Below, piece after piece: positions 50,926-60,692 of a DNA stretch of 64,000 nucleotides. A model generated the notes under the pieces. The model ran no database searches and had not been told where the DNA came from. It saw only the letters and a list, made by a program, of their open reading frames with translations. Each line of letters opens with the position of its first letter. Position 1 is the stretch's first letter. A program made the translations under genes and the position numbers. Origin of the DNA: Cellvibrio fontiphilus (GTDB taxonomy: Bacteria; Pseudomonadota; Gammaproteobacteria; Pseudomonadales; Cellvibrionaceae); assembly GCF_035317345.1 (NCBI RefSeq), contig NZ_JAYKTU010000007.1. The stretch is one strand, 5' to 3'.

Positions 50926-51660
50926 GTGACTGATAATCGTCTTCGCCATGTGGCGATCATTATGGATGGCAACAATCGTTGGGCCAAACAGCGCGGTATG
51001 GCAGGTGTTTCTGGTCACAAGGTTGGTGTTGAGCGTATTCGCGATGTAATGGCTGCTTGCCAGGATCAAGGAGTGGAGGTTCTTACTGTTTTTGCGTTTA
51101 GCAGTGAAAACTGGCGTCGTCCTCCAGTAGAGGTGGAGGCGCTAATGTCACTTTTTCATCTCTATCTTAAAAATGAAGCCAAAGCCTTGAAGAAAAAAGG
51201 TGTTGCGCTGCGCGTTATTGGTAATCGAACGCGTTTTAGTCCCGTGATTCAAAAAGCCATTGCAGCTGCAGAGGAGCTTACTGCCGGCGGTAAAACTTCA
51301 CTGGTCATTGCTGCTGATTATGGTGGTCGATGGGATATAGCTGAAGCAGCAAAAAAGGTTGCACAGCAAGTGAGTGATGGCAGTCTTGACCTTGATTGTA
51401 TTAATGAAACAACCTTGCATGCCCATACTTGTCTAGCTGATTTGCCGCCGTTGGATCTTCTTATTCGTACAGGCGGAGAAGTACGCATCAGTAATTTTCT
51501 TTTGTGGCAGTCTGCTTACGCTGAGTTTTATTTTAGTGACAAGCTCTGGCCTGATTTTGATGGTGAAGAGTTGAAAAAAGCCATTGCTAATTTCCACGAG
51601 CGCCAGCGTCGCTTTGGGATGACGGGTGATCAAATACATGCAGGTGCACTCAATGCTTAA
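50926..51660 (+). CDS. uppS: Undecaprenyl diphosphate synthase
   Basis: UppS makes the C55 lipid carrier for peptidoglycan and O-antigen synthesis. The 244-residue cis-prenyltransferase begins at a GTG with GGGAG 7 bases upstream. HVAIIMDGNNRWA carries the catalytic Asp, FAFSSENWRRP is present, and RTGGEVRISNFLLWQSAYAE (start RTGGE) is the family hallmark. The open frame extends 36 codons upstream without family similarity. It overlaps cdsA by 8 bases. Confidence 0.96.
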   Translation: MTDNRLRHVAIIMDGNNRWAKQRGMAGVSGHKVGVERIRDVMAACQDQGVEVLTVFAFSSENWRRPPVEVEALMSLFHLYLKNEAKALKKKGVALRVIGNRTRFSPVIQKAIAAAEELTAGGKTSLVIAADYGGRWDIAEAAKKVAQQVSDGSLDLDCINETTLHAHTCLADLPPLDLLIRTGGEVRISNFLLWQSAYAEFYFSDKLWPDFDGEELKKAIANFHERQRRFGMTGDQIHAGALNA

Positions 51661-52504
51661 GCAGCGCGTGATTACAGCACTGATTTTGGCGGTCATTTTT
51701 GTTGCTGCCCTGTTTGGATTGCCTGCGGGGTATTTCTCGTTTTTTATCGGTGCGGTTTTGCTTGTCGGCGCGTGGGAGTGGGCAAGCCTTGCCGGTTTTT
51801 CGGCGCGCTGGCAGCGCACTCTATATGTGCTTTTCAATTTTATTGTGTTGTTCTGGGTGTCCGCTTATTTGGGCTTTGAGGGTGAGGCGAGCCCCGACTT
51901 AAACCGGGCATCCATTCAGGAGTTGCTGGTGGGCGGCTGTGTTTGGTGGGCTTTAGCCTTGCTATTGGTGCAAGGTTATCCATCCAGTGCGCTCTTGTGG
52001 GGGCATAAAGCGTTGCGACTGCTGATGGGCTTGCTGGTTCTTATTCCTACCTGGGTTGCCTTGGTCTACGTGCGTCAGCAGGAGGCAGGGGCTTGGTTGG
52101 TGCTGTTGCTTATGTTGATTGTTGCCATGGCTGATAGTGGTGGTTATTTTGCTGGCAAGCGTTTTGGTAAGCATAAACTGGCTCCGGCGGTTAGCCCGGG
52201 AAAAACCTGGGAAGGTTTTTCAGGTGGGTTGATTGCCAATTGTTTACTGGCCACGGTGCTAAGTGTGTCTCTTGATGTGGATCTTCTATTGATGCTTGTG
52301 CTTGTGGTTCCCACGAGTCTTATTTCTGTGTTGGGCGATTTATTAGAGAGCATGTTAAAGCGTCATGCCGGTATCAAGGATAGTGGGGTTATTTTGCCTG
52401 GGCATGGTGGCATATTGGATCGGGTAGATGGGGTAACTGCAGCTGCTCCAGTATTCGCTTTGGCGCTTCTTGGGACTGGCGCATTTTCCGCGGCGGGGCT
52501 GTGA
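51653..52504 (+). CDS. cdsA: Phosphatidate cytidylyltransferase
   Basis: CdsA makes CDP-diacylglycerol from phosphatidate and CTP, the branch point of phospholipid synthesis, in the inner membrane. The 283-residue protein has about eight membrane helices. Its C-terminal signature SMLKRHAGIKDSG, then LPGHGGILDRVD, fits the full CdsA pattern with metal-binding Asp residues. The chosen ATG (51653) has AGG 8 bases upstream and overlaps the uppS end; two earlier in-frame starts exist. Confidence 0.95.
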   Translation: MLKQRVITALILAVIFVAALFGLPAGYFSFFIGAVLLVGAWEWASLAGFSARWQRTLYVLFNFIVLFWVSAYLGFEGEASPDLNRASIQELLVGGCVWWALALLLVQGYPSSALLWGHKALRLLMGLLVLIPTWVALVYVRQQEAGAWLVLLLMLIVAMADSGGYFAGKRFGKHKLAPAVSPGKTWEGFSGGLIANCLLATVLSVSLDVDLLLMLVLVVPTSLISVLGDLLESMLKRHAGIKDSGVILPGHGGILDRVDGVTAAAPVFALALLGTGAFSAAGL

Positions 52505-52505
52505 T

Positions 52506-53705
52506 ATGCATTTCCAGCTTCAACAAATCACTGTTCTTGGTGCCACTGGTTCTATTGGTGTGAGCACGTTGGATGTTATTGCTCGCCATCCAGAACGTTA
52601 CAAGGTATTTGCTTTGGCAGCTGATCGCCGCTGGCAATTGCTTGCTACCCAGTGTTTGCAGCATCAGCCTCGTTACGCTGTATTAAACGATGCAAAAGCG
52701 GCAGCCAACTTGACTGCTGAGTTGCAGCGTCAGGGCTGCGATACTGAGGTGCTTCAAGGCGCTTCTGCTTTGGAGGCAGTAGCTGCCCATAACCAGGTTG
52801 ATACAGTTATGGCAGCTATAGTGGGGAGCGCGGGTTTATTACCAACACTTGCCGCAGTTAATGCGGGCAAAAAAGTATTACTCGCCAATAAAGAAGCTTT
52901 GGTAATGGCCGGTGGCTTGTTTACACAGGCAGTCCAAAAAAGTGGCGCAGTGCTTTTGCCTATTGATAGTGAGCACAATGCCATCTTTCAGTGCTTGCCC
53001 AATCATCGCAGTGACTATCTCGCCAGAGGTTTAATCTCCAGTGGCGTAAGAAAAATCCTGTTGACTGCGTCAGGAGGGCCATTTCGCAATACCCCCTCAG
53101 GTGATCTGGCAAAAGTAACCCCCGAACAGGCTTGTGCTCACCCAAATTGGAGTATGGGTCAGAAAATCTCTGTTGATTCTGCCACTATGATGAACAAAGG
53201 GCTCGAATTGATCGAAGCCTGTTGGTTGTTTAATGCTCGGCCACACCAGATTCAGGTTGTGATCCATCCTCAAAGTGTCATTCATTCCATGGTGGAATAC
53301 ATAGATGGTTCGGTGTTGGCCCAGTTGGGAAACCCCGATATGCGCACGCCTATTGCGCACGCTTTGGCTTGGCCCGAGCGAATGGAATCTGGTGTGGCTA
53401 GTCTGGATATCATCGCGACGGCCCGTCTCGATTTCAGTGAGCCAGACCTTTTGCGTTTTCCCTGCTTGCGTTTAGCTCAAAATGCAGCCGATGCGTCAGG
53501 CACAACACCTGCGCTACTTAACGCCGCCAATGAAGTGGCTGTTGCCGCTTTCCTCGCTCGTCAGATTCGGTTTGACCAAATTGCGCAGCTGAATGAAGAA
53601 GTACTAAGTCGCTTGGTTGCTGTTGAGCCAACCAGTCTGGAAGAGGTTCAAAGCGCCGATACCGAGGCGCGCGCTGTGGCGACTCAGTTGATAAAAAGTT
53701 GGTGA
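52506..53705 (+). CDS. dxr: 1-deoxy-D-xylulose 5-phosphate reductoisomerase
   Basis: Dxr (IspC) commits carbon to the MEP isoprenoid pathway, upstream of UppS. The 399-residue enzyme has the NADPH motif TVLGATGSIGVSTLD, LLANKEALVMAGG, the active-site PIDSEHNAIFQCL and TASGGPFR. The ATG at 52506 follows the cdsA stop after one base; 12 upstream codons inside cdsA are not used. Confidence 0.97.
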   Translation: MHFQLQQITVLGATGSIGVSTLDVIARHPERYKVFALAADRRWQLLATQCLQHQPRYAVLNDAKAAANLTAELQRQGCDTEVLQGASALEAVAAHNQVDTVMAAIVGSAGLLPTLAAVNAGKKVLLANKEALVMAGGLFTQAVQKSGAVLLPIDSEHNAIFQCLPNHRSDYLARGLISSGVRKILLTASGGPFRNTPSGDLAKVTPEQACAHPNWSMGQKISVDSATMMNKGLELIEACWLFNARPHQIQVVIHPQSVIHSMVEYIDGSVLAQLGNPDMRTPIAHALAWPERMESGVASLDIIATARLDFSEPDLLRFPCLRLAQNAADASGTTPALLNAANEVAVAAFLARQIRFDQIAQLNEEVLSRLVAVEPTSLEEVQSADTEARAVATQLIKSW

Positions 53706-53727
53706 TGTTTACCCGAGGGCAGTTCTC

Positions 53728-55080
53728 ATGTCGTTGATCCAGACAATCCTTTCTTTTGTAGTTGCGTTACTGATTTTAGTGTCTATCCACGAGTTTGGTC
53801 ATTTCTATGTAGCGCGTCGCTGTGGGGTGAAAGTACTTCGCTTTTCTATTGGTTTTGGCAAAGTGCTCTGGTCTTGGCGTGACAAACAAGGTACAGAGTA
53901 TGCGCTTGCTGCTCTGCCTTTGGGGGGCTATGTGAAAATGCTGGATGAACGCGAAGCGCCAGTGAATAGCAATGAACAATCCAGGGCGTTTAACAATAAA
54001 ACCGTATGGCAGCGTATTGCGATTGTGGCTGCCGGCCCCATTGCTAATTTTCTTTTGGCGATCCTGTTGTTCTGGGTTCTGCTGTTGCAAGGACAACGCG
54101 ATCTGATTCCGCAAATAGCCAGTGTAGAGCCGGGTTCAATTGCTGCGCAAGCCGGCCTTGAGGCTGGTCAGGAAATTCTCTCGGTGGATGCTGTTCCAAC
54201 GCCTACTTGGCAGGCACTTAACAAAGCTCTGCTAAATCGACTGGGCGAAACTGGATCCATTGCGTTTAGTGTGGCTTATCCAGATTCCCACTTTACTTAT
54301 GAGTCTGAAGGCCGACTCGATAATTGGCTGCGCGACGCTACTGATCCCGACCCTGTAGCTGGCTTGGGAATCAAGCTTCGACTGCCAGAGATACCCGCGG
54401 TTATCGGTGAGGTTGTTGCTGGCGGCGCGGCTGAGGCTGCAGGATTTGCAGTTGGGGATCGATTAGTTGCGGTGAACGATATAACCATCAGTGATTGGCA
54501 GTTTTGGGTGGATTTCGTGCGTAATCATCCTGAGCAGGACATGGTTGTACTGGTTGAGCGTGAAGCTACTGAATTGCGCCTCAAGCTGAGGCCGCAAGCT
54601 ATCAAGGATGGACAGCATACTGTTGGATGGGTGGGGTTGGGTGCGCAGGCTGGGTCAATTCCCGAATCTATGATTCGCACCTATGAATATACCGTGTTTG
54701 GCGCTTTTGTGGCCGGAGTCAATAAAACCTGGGAAACATCCGGCTTTGTACTTTTATCAGTCAAAAAATTGATTCTTGGGGAAATTTCCACGAAAAACTT
54801 GAGTGGACCGATAACCATTGCTAAGGTGGCGGGCTCTTCTGCCGAGAGTGGCTTGAGGAGCTTTATTGGTTTTGTCGCTCTGCTGAGTGTGTTCCTCGCG
54901 GTATTTAACCTTTTGCCCATCCCTGTCCTGGATGGCGGTCACTTATTTTATTACTTTATTGAAGTAATTAAGGGAAAACCGGTGTCCGACAAAGTGCAGA
55001 TGCTGGGGTATCAGGTTGGACTCTTCCTGGTCATCAGTTTAAGCGTGCTAGCGCTGTATAACGACATAATGCGGCTTTAA
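53728..55080 (+). CDS. rseP: Site-2 protease RseP
   Basis: RseP cleaves anti-sigma factor RseA within the inner membrane, releasing sigma-E when outer-membrane assembly fails; it also clears signal peptides. The 450-residue zinc metalloprotease has His21-Glu22-x-x-His25 (HEFGH) in the first helix and PIPVLDGGHLFYYF near the end with the zinc-binding Asp. Two PDZ domains lie in between (about 120-300). It sits before bamA as in other gammaproteobacteria, matching its envelope-stress role. Confidence 0.96.
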   Translation: MSLIQTILSFVVALLILVSIHEFGHFYVARRCGVKVLRFSIGFGKVLWSWRDKQGTEYALAALPLGGYVKMLDEREAPVNSNEQSRAFNNKTVWQRIAIVAAGPIANFLLAILLFWVLLLQGQRDLIPQIASVEPGSIAAQAGLEAGQEILSVDAVPTPTWQALNKALLNRLGETGSIAFSVAYPDSHFTYESEGRLDNWLRDATDPDPVAGLGIKLRLPEIPAVIGEVVAGGAAEAAGFAVGDRLVAVNDITISDWQFWVDFVRNHPEQDMVVLVEREATELRLKLRPQAIKDGQHTVGWVGLGAQAGSIPESMIRTYEYTVFGAFVAGVNKTWETSGFVLLSVKKLILGEISTKNLSGPITIAKVAGSSAESGLRSFIGFVALLSVFLAVFNLLPIPVLDGGHLFYYFIEVIKGKPVSDKVQMLGYQVGLFLVISLSVLALYNDIMRL

Positions 55081-55135
55081 ATCGGCAGCTGTGCCGAGCC
55101 GTAGCCAACATTCATTTACGATTAGAAAAGATTCT

Positions 55136-57784
55136 ATGATGCGAGTTTCGATGCGAGTTATTGGCTGTTTTCTGGGGCTGATCCTGTGCTGTACGGCTTA
55201 TGCACAGACCTTCCGTGTAAGTGATATTCGTGTAGAGGGACTGCAACGTGTGTCTGCAGGTTCTGTTTTTAGTGCTTTGCCAATTCGGGTTGGTGATGTG
55301 CTTACACAAGCCGATATTCAGAGCGCAACTCGTGAATTATTTAAAGTAGGTTATTTTTCCGACGTTGAAATCAAGCGTGATGGAGATGTATTGGTGCTAG
55401 TGATCAAGGAGCGCCCAGCCATCAACAAAATCGAATTAAAAGGCAACAAAGCCATCAAAACTGAAAATTTGATGGATAGCCTAAGAGACAACAATTTATC
55501 TGAAGGGCAAATTTTCCAGCGTGCCACTCTGGAAGGGATTACTCAGGCGTTGCAACGTGAGTATGTCAATCAGGGGCGTTATGGCGCTAGTGTAAATATT
55601 GAGATTGAAGACATGCCTCGCAACCAGGTCAAAGTTCTGGTGAAGATTGACGAAGGTAGCCCTTCTCGTATTAAACAAATCAACATTGTTGGCAACCATA
55701 GCTACAAAGAAGAAGACTTGGTTGATTTGTTTGAGTTGAAAACCACTGGTATGTGGTCATGGATTTCCGGCAACGACAAATACAATCGTGAGAAATTAAA
55801 AGGCGATCTTGAGCGTTTGGAGTCCTGGTATTTGGATCGCGGCTATCTGAATTTTAAAATTGACTCTTCTCAAATATCGCTTAGCACTGATAAGTCCAAG
55901 ATATTTATAACTGTAAATATTACTGAAGGTGATATTTACCGTGTTAATGGCATAGAGTTGGCCGGTGATCCTGCGATTGATGAAAATATTATTCGCAGCA
56001 TGATTCTCGTGAAAAAAGATCAAATCTTTTCCCAGATTCTGATGACTACATCTGAAGAATACGTGACCAAACGCTTGGGTAATGAAGGTTACACTTTTGC
56101 TAAAGTCGAGGGTATGCCTGAGCGTAATGAGGCGGATAAAACGGTAAAAATTACTTTCTTTATTGATCCAGGTAAGCGCGCTTATGTGAATCGCATTAAT
56201 TTCCGCGGTAATACTAAAACTGTGGACGAGGTACTGCGCCGTGAAATGCGTCAAATGGAGGGCGGCTCTGCCAACTCTGCGCAAATCGAACACTCAAAAG
56301 TGCGTTTGGAGCGCTTGGGTTTCTTCAAAGAAGTTAAAGTAGAAAACAAAGAGGTTCCTGGAACCTCAGATCAAATTGATGTTGAGTACACAGTTGAAGA
56401 GCAACCATCAGGCAGCATGGGGCTACAAGTAGGTTATGCCCAGTATTCCGGGTTGCTATTTTCCGCGAGTATTCAACAAAACAACTGGTTCGGCACGGGA
56501 AAACAAGTTGGGTTTAGTTTTAGCCACAATCGGTATCAAACCGCATATAACTTTAATTACAACGATCCTTATTTTACCCCCGACGGTGTTAGTCGTGGTT
56601 TGAGTTTGTATTACACCAAGAGTGACTACGGCTCATACAATATTACGCCTTACAGCACTAACGTCTATGGCGGAAAAATTAACTTTGGCTACCCCATCTC
56701 CGATATTGAGCGTATAGGTTTTGATATAGGTTTACGTAGTTTAAACGTTGATTACACTTCATATTCATCCCAGGAAATTATTCGTACACCATTCTGGAAT
56801 CCAAATTATGGCTATATAAGCCAGGATGAGAATTATGAATTAACCCTGCGCAAACTACTGGGACTTGACTACCCATTAGGTAGCTTTGAAATTAAATCTG
56901 TTGATGAAAGCATGTTGGGTACGCCCGGTTTTCTGGACATTTACGGCGATACTTTCAATGACGCCCAAGCTAGCGTTTATTGGTTAAGATCAACACTCAA
57001 TCGCGGTATTCTTGCGAATCGCGGCGCATCGCAGCAATTGGGTATAGAAGTGTCATTGCCTGGCGGTGACCTGCAGTACTACAAAATTAACTACAACGGT
57101 CAAATATTCCAACCACTGACGCGCGCGCTAACATTGCGTCTTCACACGCGTATAGGTTATGCAGCAGCTTATGGTGATTTGGACGAGTTACCTTTTTTTG
57201 AGCACTATTATGCAGGTGGCTTTGGATCTGTTCGCGGTTTCGAACGTAATACGCTTGGTCCTCGTAGTACTTATATTCGAGAAGCAATTGTTGCTAATAC
57301 AGTTTGGGATGACATAAATGGCGATGGTATTGCACAAGCGAGTGAGCAGAGTAATCCCGCTTATGTTCTCTGCAGCGATCCTGATGCTGGGAATTACGAT
57401 GCTAACATCGCGTGTGATGAGGGAGTTTTACTGTCCAATGCTAATACCAATAATTTGGTTGGTAGGACACGCGGCGCCTTCGGCGGTAATGTTTTGATCC
57501 AGGGTGGGGCAGAAATACTCTTCCCGCTTCCGTTTATCAAGGATCAGCGCTCCCTACAAACTACATTTTTTGTCGATGCGGGGAATGTCTTTGATACACA
57601 TTGCGGCGCAACGCAATTGAACTGTTATGATGTTGATTTGAGTAAAATTAACGCATCTGTAGGTTTTGGTTTAACGTGGATTTCAGGATTCGGCCCCATG
57701 ACTTTTAGTATCGCGGAGCCGTTTAAGGAAAATGAGTACGATCGTACCGAAGTGTTCCAATTTTCGTTGGGACAAACGTTTTAA
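55136..57784 (+). CDS. bamA: Outer-membrane protein assembly factor BamA, with an unusual extracellular insertion
   Basis: BamA folds beta-barrel proteins into the outer membrane. The precursor has 882 residues, longer than the ~810 of E. coli. A signal peptide (ends AYAQ/TF) is followed by five POTRA repeats (to about 425) and a 16-strand barrel. The conserved loop-6 VRGF is at 699-702. About 24 residues later lies an EF-hand/dockerin-like loop DINGDGIAQASE (726-737), and a Cys pair (746, 760). A second Cys pair (823, 830) lies before the last strands. The terminal strand ends in QFSLGQTF with final Phe. The ATG at 55136 gives the best signal peptide. Confidence 0.96.
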   Translation: MMRVSMRVIGCFLGLILCCTAYAQTFRVSDIRVEGLQRVSAGSVFSALPIRVGDVLTQADIQSATRELFKVGYFSDVEIKRDGDVLVLVIKERPAINKIELKGNKAIKTENLMDSLRDNNLSEGQIFQRATLEGITQALQREYVNQGRYGASVNIEIEDMPRNQVKVLVKIDEGSPSRIKQINIVGNHSYKEEDLVDLFELKTTGMWSWISGNDKYNREKLKGDLERLESWYLDRGYLNFKIDSSQISLSTDKSKIFITVNITEGDIYRVNGIELAGDPAIDENIIRSMILVKKDQIFSQILMTTSEEYVTKRLGNEGYTFAKVEGMPERNEADKTVKITFFIDPGKRAYVNRINFRGNTKTVDEVLRREMRQMEGGSANSAQIEHSKVRLERLGFFKEVKVENKEVPGTSDQIDVEYTVEEQPSGSMGLQVGYAQYSGLLFSASIQQNNWFGTGKQVGFSFSHNRYQTAYNFNYNDPYFTPDGVSRGLSLYYTKSDYGSYNITPYSTNVYGGKINFGYPISDIERIGFDIGLRSLNVDYTSYSSQEIIRTPFWNPNYGYISQDENYELTLRKLLGLDYPLGSFEIKSVDESMLGTPGFLDIYGDTFNDAQASVYWLRSTLNRGILANRGASQQLGIEVSLPGGDLQYYKINYNGQIFQPLTRALTLRLHTRIGYAAAYGDLDELPFFEHYYAGGFGSVRGFERNTLGPRSTYIREAIVANTVWDDINGDGIAQASEQSNPAYVLCSDPDAGNYDANIACDEGVLLSNANTNNLVGRTRGAFGGNVLIQGGAEILFPLPFIKDQRSLQTTFFVDAGNVFDTHCGATQLNCYDVDLSKINASVGFGLTWISGFGPMTFSIAEPFKENEYDRTEVFQFSLGQTF

Positions 57785-57822
57785 TAATAATTGTTTGGGC
57801 TAATTATCCAGAGGAATAGATT

Positions 57823-58335
57823 GTGACTGTTACACAGAAAATGTTTGCTGTAATTGCTTTATCTTTGGTTTCCGCAGCATCCTTTGCGCAGGGGAAGGTA
57901 GTTGTATTGGATCCAACAGGAGCTGTAATGGCCACTGCTGCTGCAAAAGCTAAATTTGAGAAATTACAAAAGAGTGCTGATTTTGCTGCTGCAAAAGCAA
58001 AACTTGATGGCCTTGCTGCAGATATTAAAGCACTGCAAACTGAATACCAAAAAGATGGTATGACTTGGAGTGCAGAAAAACGTGCCGAAAGTGAAAAGAA
58101 ATTACAAAGCTTGGGGCAGGATTATCAATTCCAAGGTAAAAAGCTCCAAGGTGAACAACAGGCATTAATGCAGCAAATCATGCAAGAGTTGGGGCCAAAA
58201 ATGGAAACTGTGGTCAAGCAATTGGTTGAGTCTGAGAACATCAGTATGATTGTTGATGCCAAGTCAGTAATGATGGCTAAGCCAGAAAATGATTTGACTC
58301 CAAAAGTGACCGAACTTTTGAATAAAGCTAAATAA
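57823..58335 (+). CDS. skp: Periplasmic chaperone Skp (OmpH family)
   Basis: Skp holds unfolded outer-membrane proteins in the periplasm for BamA. The 170-residue precursor has a signal peptide (ends SFAQ/GK) and two long coiled-coil arms rich in Lys, Glu, Gln and Ala (about 40-140). It starts with GTG with AGAGGA upstream. It follows bamA and precedes lpxD, as is usual. Confidence 0.93.
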   Translation: MTVTQKMFAVIALSLVSAASFAQGKVVVLDPTGAVMATAAAKAKFEKLQKSADFAAAKAKLDGLAADIKALQTEYQKDGMTWSAEKRAESEKKLQSLGQDYQFQGKKLQGEQQALMQQIMQELGPKMETVVKQLVESENISMIVDAKSVMMAKPENDLTPKVTELLNKAK

Positions 58336-58348
58336 TCAAAGCGAGTAA

Positions 58349-59365
58349 ATGGTGGCGCGCACTTATTCATTGCTGGGACTGGCGGAGTACTTGGGTGCTG
58401 AGCTAGTTGGTGATCCAACGCATGTAATAAGTGCTTTGGCCACATTGCAGAAAGCTGAAGCTAATAGCCTCAGCTTTCTTGCTAATCCTGCGTACAAAAA
58501 GTACTTGGGTTCCACCAGTGCTGGTGCAGTTATCTTACATCCTGATTTTCAGCATGAATTTGCCGGCAACAAACTGGTTTCTGCAAAACCTTATATTGAC
58601 TATGCCCGAGTCTCGGCTTTGTTTTCATCTGTCCCGACAGCGGAAGCGGGCGTTCATCCCTCTGCGGTTATTGGTGACAGTTGCTCTATTGCTAACACTG
58701 CTTCGATAGGCCCGAATGCGGTGATTGGTAATGGGGTGGTTTTGGCAGATGGCGTTATAATCGGCTCTGGCAGCTACATTGGTGATGATAGCTCTATTGG
58801 ACCTCACACCCGGGTTGCAGCGAATGTCAGTATCTATCACGGTATTACCATTGGTGGCGGGTGCGTATTACACAGTGGTTGTGTGATTGGGGCTGATGGT
58901 TTTGGTTTTGCTCCACAGGGTGATGGTTGGCTTAAGATCCATCAGCTCGGTGGGGTTGTAATTGGCGATAATGTCGAGATTGGGGCTTGCACCTGCATAG
59001 ATCGCGGAGCTTTGGATGATACCTGGATTGCCGATGGAGTAATTATCGACAATCATGTCCAGATTGCCCACAACGTTCGTATCGGTAAAAACACTGCTAT
59101 TGCTGGGCATTCTGCTATTGCAGGAAGCACGACAATAGGCGCTAACTGCACCATTGCTGGTGCTGTTGCCATTGTGGGTCATATTAGCTTGGCTGATAGG
59201 GTTCATGTTACTGCAAGAAGTTTTGTTTCTGCTTCGATCACTGAAGCGGGGTCTTACTCATCGGGAACACCACTGGCGCCAACAAAAGATTGGCGTAAAA
59301 ATGCTGCCCGCTTTCGTCAGCTAGATTCATTAGCTGCGCGCTTAATAAAACTTGAACGCAAATAA
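58349..59365 (+). CDS. lpxD: UDP-3-O-acyl-glucosamine N-acyltransferase
   Basis: LpxD adds the second acyl chain to UDP-3-O-acylglucosamine in lipid A synthesis. The 338-residue protein has an N-terminal uridine-binding domain (ALATLQKAEANSLSFLAN) and a long left-handed beta-helix of hexapeptide repeats (about 100-300). The catalytic His is in QIAHNVRIG or the following GHSAIAGS segment. It lies 13 bases after skp. Confidence 0.96.
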   Translation: MVARTYSLLGLAEYLGAELVGDPTHVISALATLQKAEANSLSFLANPAYKKYLGSTSAGAVILHPDFQHEFAGNKLVSAKPYIDYARVSALFSSVPTAEAGVHPSAVIGDSCSIANTASIGPNAVIGNGVVLADGVIIGSGSYIGDDSSIGPHTRVAANVSIYHGITIGGGCVLHSGCVIGADGFGFAPQGDGWLKIHQLGGVVIGDNVEIGACTCIDRGALDDTWIADGVIIDNHVQIAHNVRIGKNTAIAGHSAIAGSTTIGANCTIAGAVAIVGHISLADRVHVTARSFVSASITEAGSYSSGTPLAPTKDWRKNAARFRQLDSLAARLIKLERK

Positions 59366-59403
59366 GCGTACATATAATTTCTATTTCTTCTTGGGGTTAA
59401 ACC

Positions 59404-59841
59404 ATGATGGACGTTAACGAGATTCGTGAATATCTTCCACATCGCTATCCGTTTTTGTTAGTGGATCGTGTTGTTGAGTTGATTGAAGGCGAATCAATTG
59501 TCGCCTACAAAAATATTACCGTTAACGAGGAAGTCTTTAATGGTCATTTCCCTCAAAACCCGGTGTTTCCTGGAGTAATGATTCTTGAAGCCATGGCTCA
59601 AGCTTCTGGTATTCTCGGTTTTAAAACTATGAATAAAAAGCCACAGGATGGATCTATTTATTTATTTGCTGGTGTAGATGATGTGCGTTTCAAGCGACAA
59701 GTTGTGCCGGGTGATCGTTTGCAACTGGAATCACGGGTTATTTCTGAAAAGCGTGGTATTTGGAAGTTTGAGTGTAAGGCAAGTGTTGATGGCGTATTAG
59801 CCGCTTCAGCAACAATTTTGTGTGCTGACCGCAAGGTTTAA
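59404..59841 (+). CDS. fabZ: 3-hydroxyacyl-ACP dehydratase FabZ
   Basis: FabZ dehydrates 3-hydroxyacyl-ACP in fatty-acid elongation and competes with LpxA for the same substrate. The 145-residue hotdog enzyme has the active site FNGHFPQNPVFPGVMILEAM with catalytic His and Glu. Two ATG codons stand in tandem; the first or second may be used. Confidence 0.97.
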   Translation: MMDVNEIREYLPHRYPFLLVDRVVELIEGESIVAYKNITVNEEVFNGHFPQNPVFPGVMILEAMAQASGILGFKTMNKKPQDGSIYLFAGVDDVRFKRQVVPGDRLQLESRVISEKRGIWKFECKASVDGVLAASATILCADRKV

Positions 59842-59871
59842 CAACAACTAGACATTCAACGAGAAAGCATT

Positions 59872-60642
59872 TTGATAGATCCATCTGCAATTATTCATCC
59901 TGATGCCAAGCTTGCTCCCGATGTTCAAGTTGGCCCTTGGACAATTATTGGTCCTGATGTAGAGATTGATGAGGGCACAACAATTGCTTCACATGTTGTG
60001 CTTAAAGGACCAACAAAAATTGGAAAACATAATCGTATTTATCAATTTTCATCGATAGGTGAAGATACGCCCGATCTAAAATATAAGGGTGAACCAACAC
60101 GTTTAGTGATCGGCGATTACAATGTAATTCGAGAGGGTGTAACTATTCACCGCGGAACAGTTCAGGATCGCAGTGAAACTACGATTGGCAGTAATAATTT
60201 ACTCATGGCCTATGTTCATGTTGGCCATGATAGCGTGATTGGTAATAACTGTATTCTAGTGAATAACGCAGCTCTCGCTGGGCATGTCCATATTGGTGAC
60301 TGGGCTATTTTAAGTGGTTTCACTCTTGTGCATCAGTTTTGCAAAATTGGTGCTCATAGTTTTTCTGGGATGGGAAGTGCGATAGGGAAAGACGTGCCTG
60401 CTTACGTTATGGTCAATGGTAGTCCTGCGGAGGCTAAAAACATCAATGTTGAAGGTCTGCGCCGCCGGGGTTTTACCAAAGACGATATCTCTCTGTTAAC
60501 CAAAGCCTACAAAATTATTTATCGTCGGGGTTTGACGTTGGATGAAGCTTTGGCTGAATTAAATCCTTTGTCTGCTGGATCGCCAGCGTTACAAGTCTTA
60601 ATAGACTCATTAAATACATCTACACGCGGTATTGTTCGCTAG
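59872..60642 (+). CDS. lpxA: UDP-N-acetylglucosamine O-acyltransferase
   Basis: LpxA starts lipid A synthesis by moving a 3-hydroxyacyl chain onto UDP-GlcNAc. The 256-residue protein is a trimeric beta-helix with repeats through residue ~190 and a helical end (NVEGLRRRGFTKDDI). The catalytic His is expected in LLMAYVHVGHDS. Translation starts at a TTG (59872) giving MIDPSAIIHP, which matches the normal LpxA N-terminus. The upstream GAGAAAG is only a fair Shine-Dalgarno, so expression may be held low. Confidence 0.96.
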   Translation: MIDPSAIIHPDAKLAPDVQVGPWTIIGPDVEIDEGTTIASHVVLKGPTKIGKHNRIYQFSSIGEDTPDLKYKGEPTRLVIGDYNVIREGVTIHRGTVQDRSETTIGSNNLLMAYVHVGHDSVIGNNCILVNNAALAGHVHIGDWAILSGFTLVHQFCKIGAHSFSGMGSAIGKDVPAYVMVNGSPAEAKNINVEGLRRRGFTKDDISLLTKAYKIIYRRGLTLDEALAELNPLSAGSPALQVLIDSLNTSTRGIVR

Positions 60643-60692
60643 AATTTTCGCTTGCGATTCTCTTTGCATTGAGTAAAAAACCGGAGGGCTTG

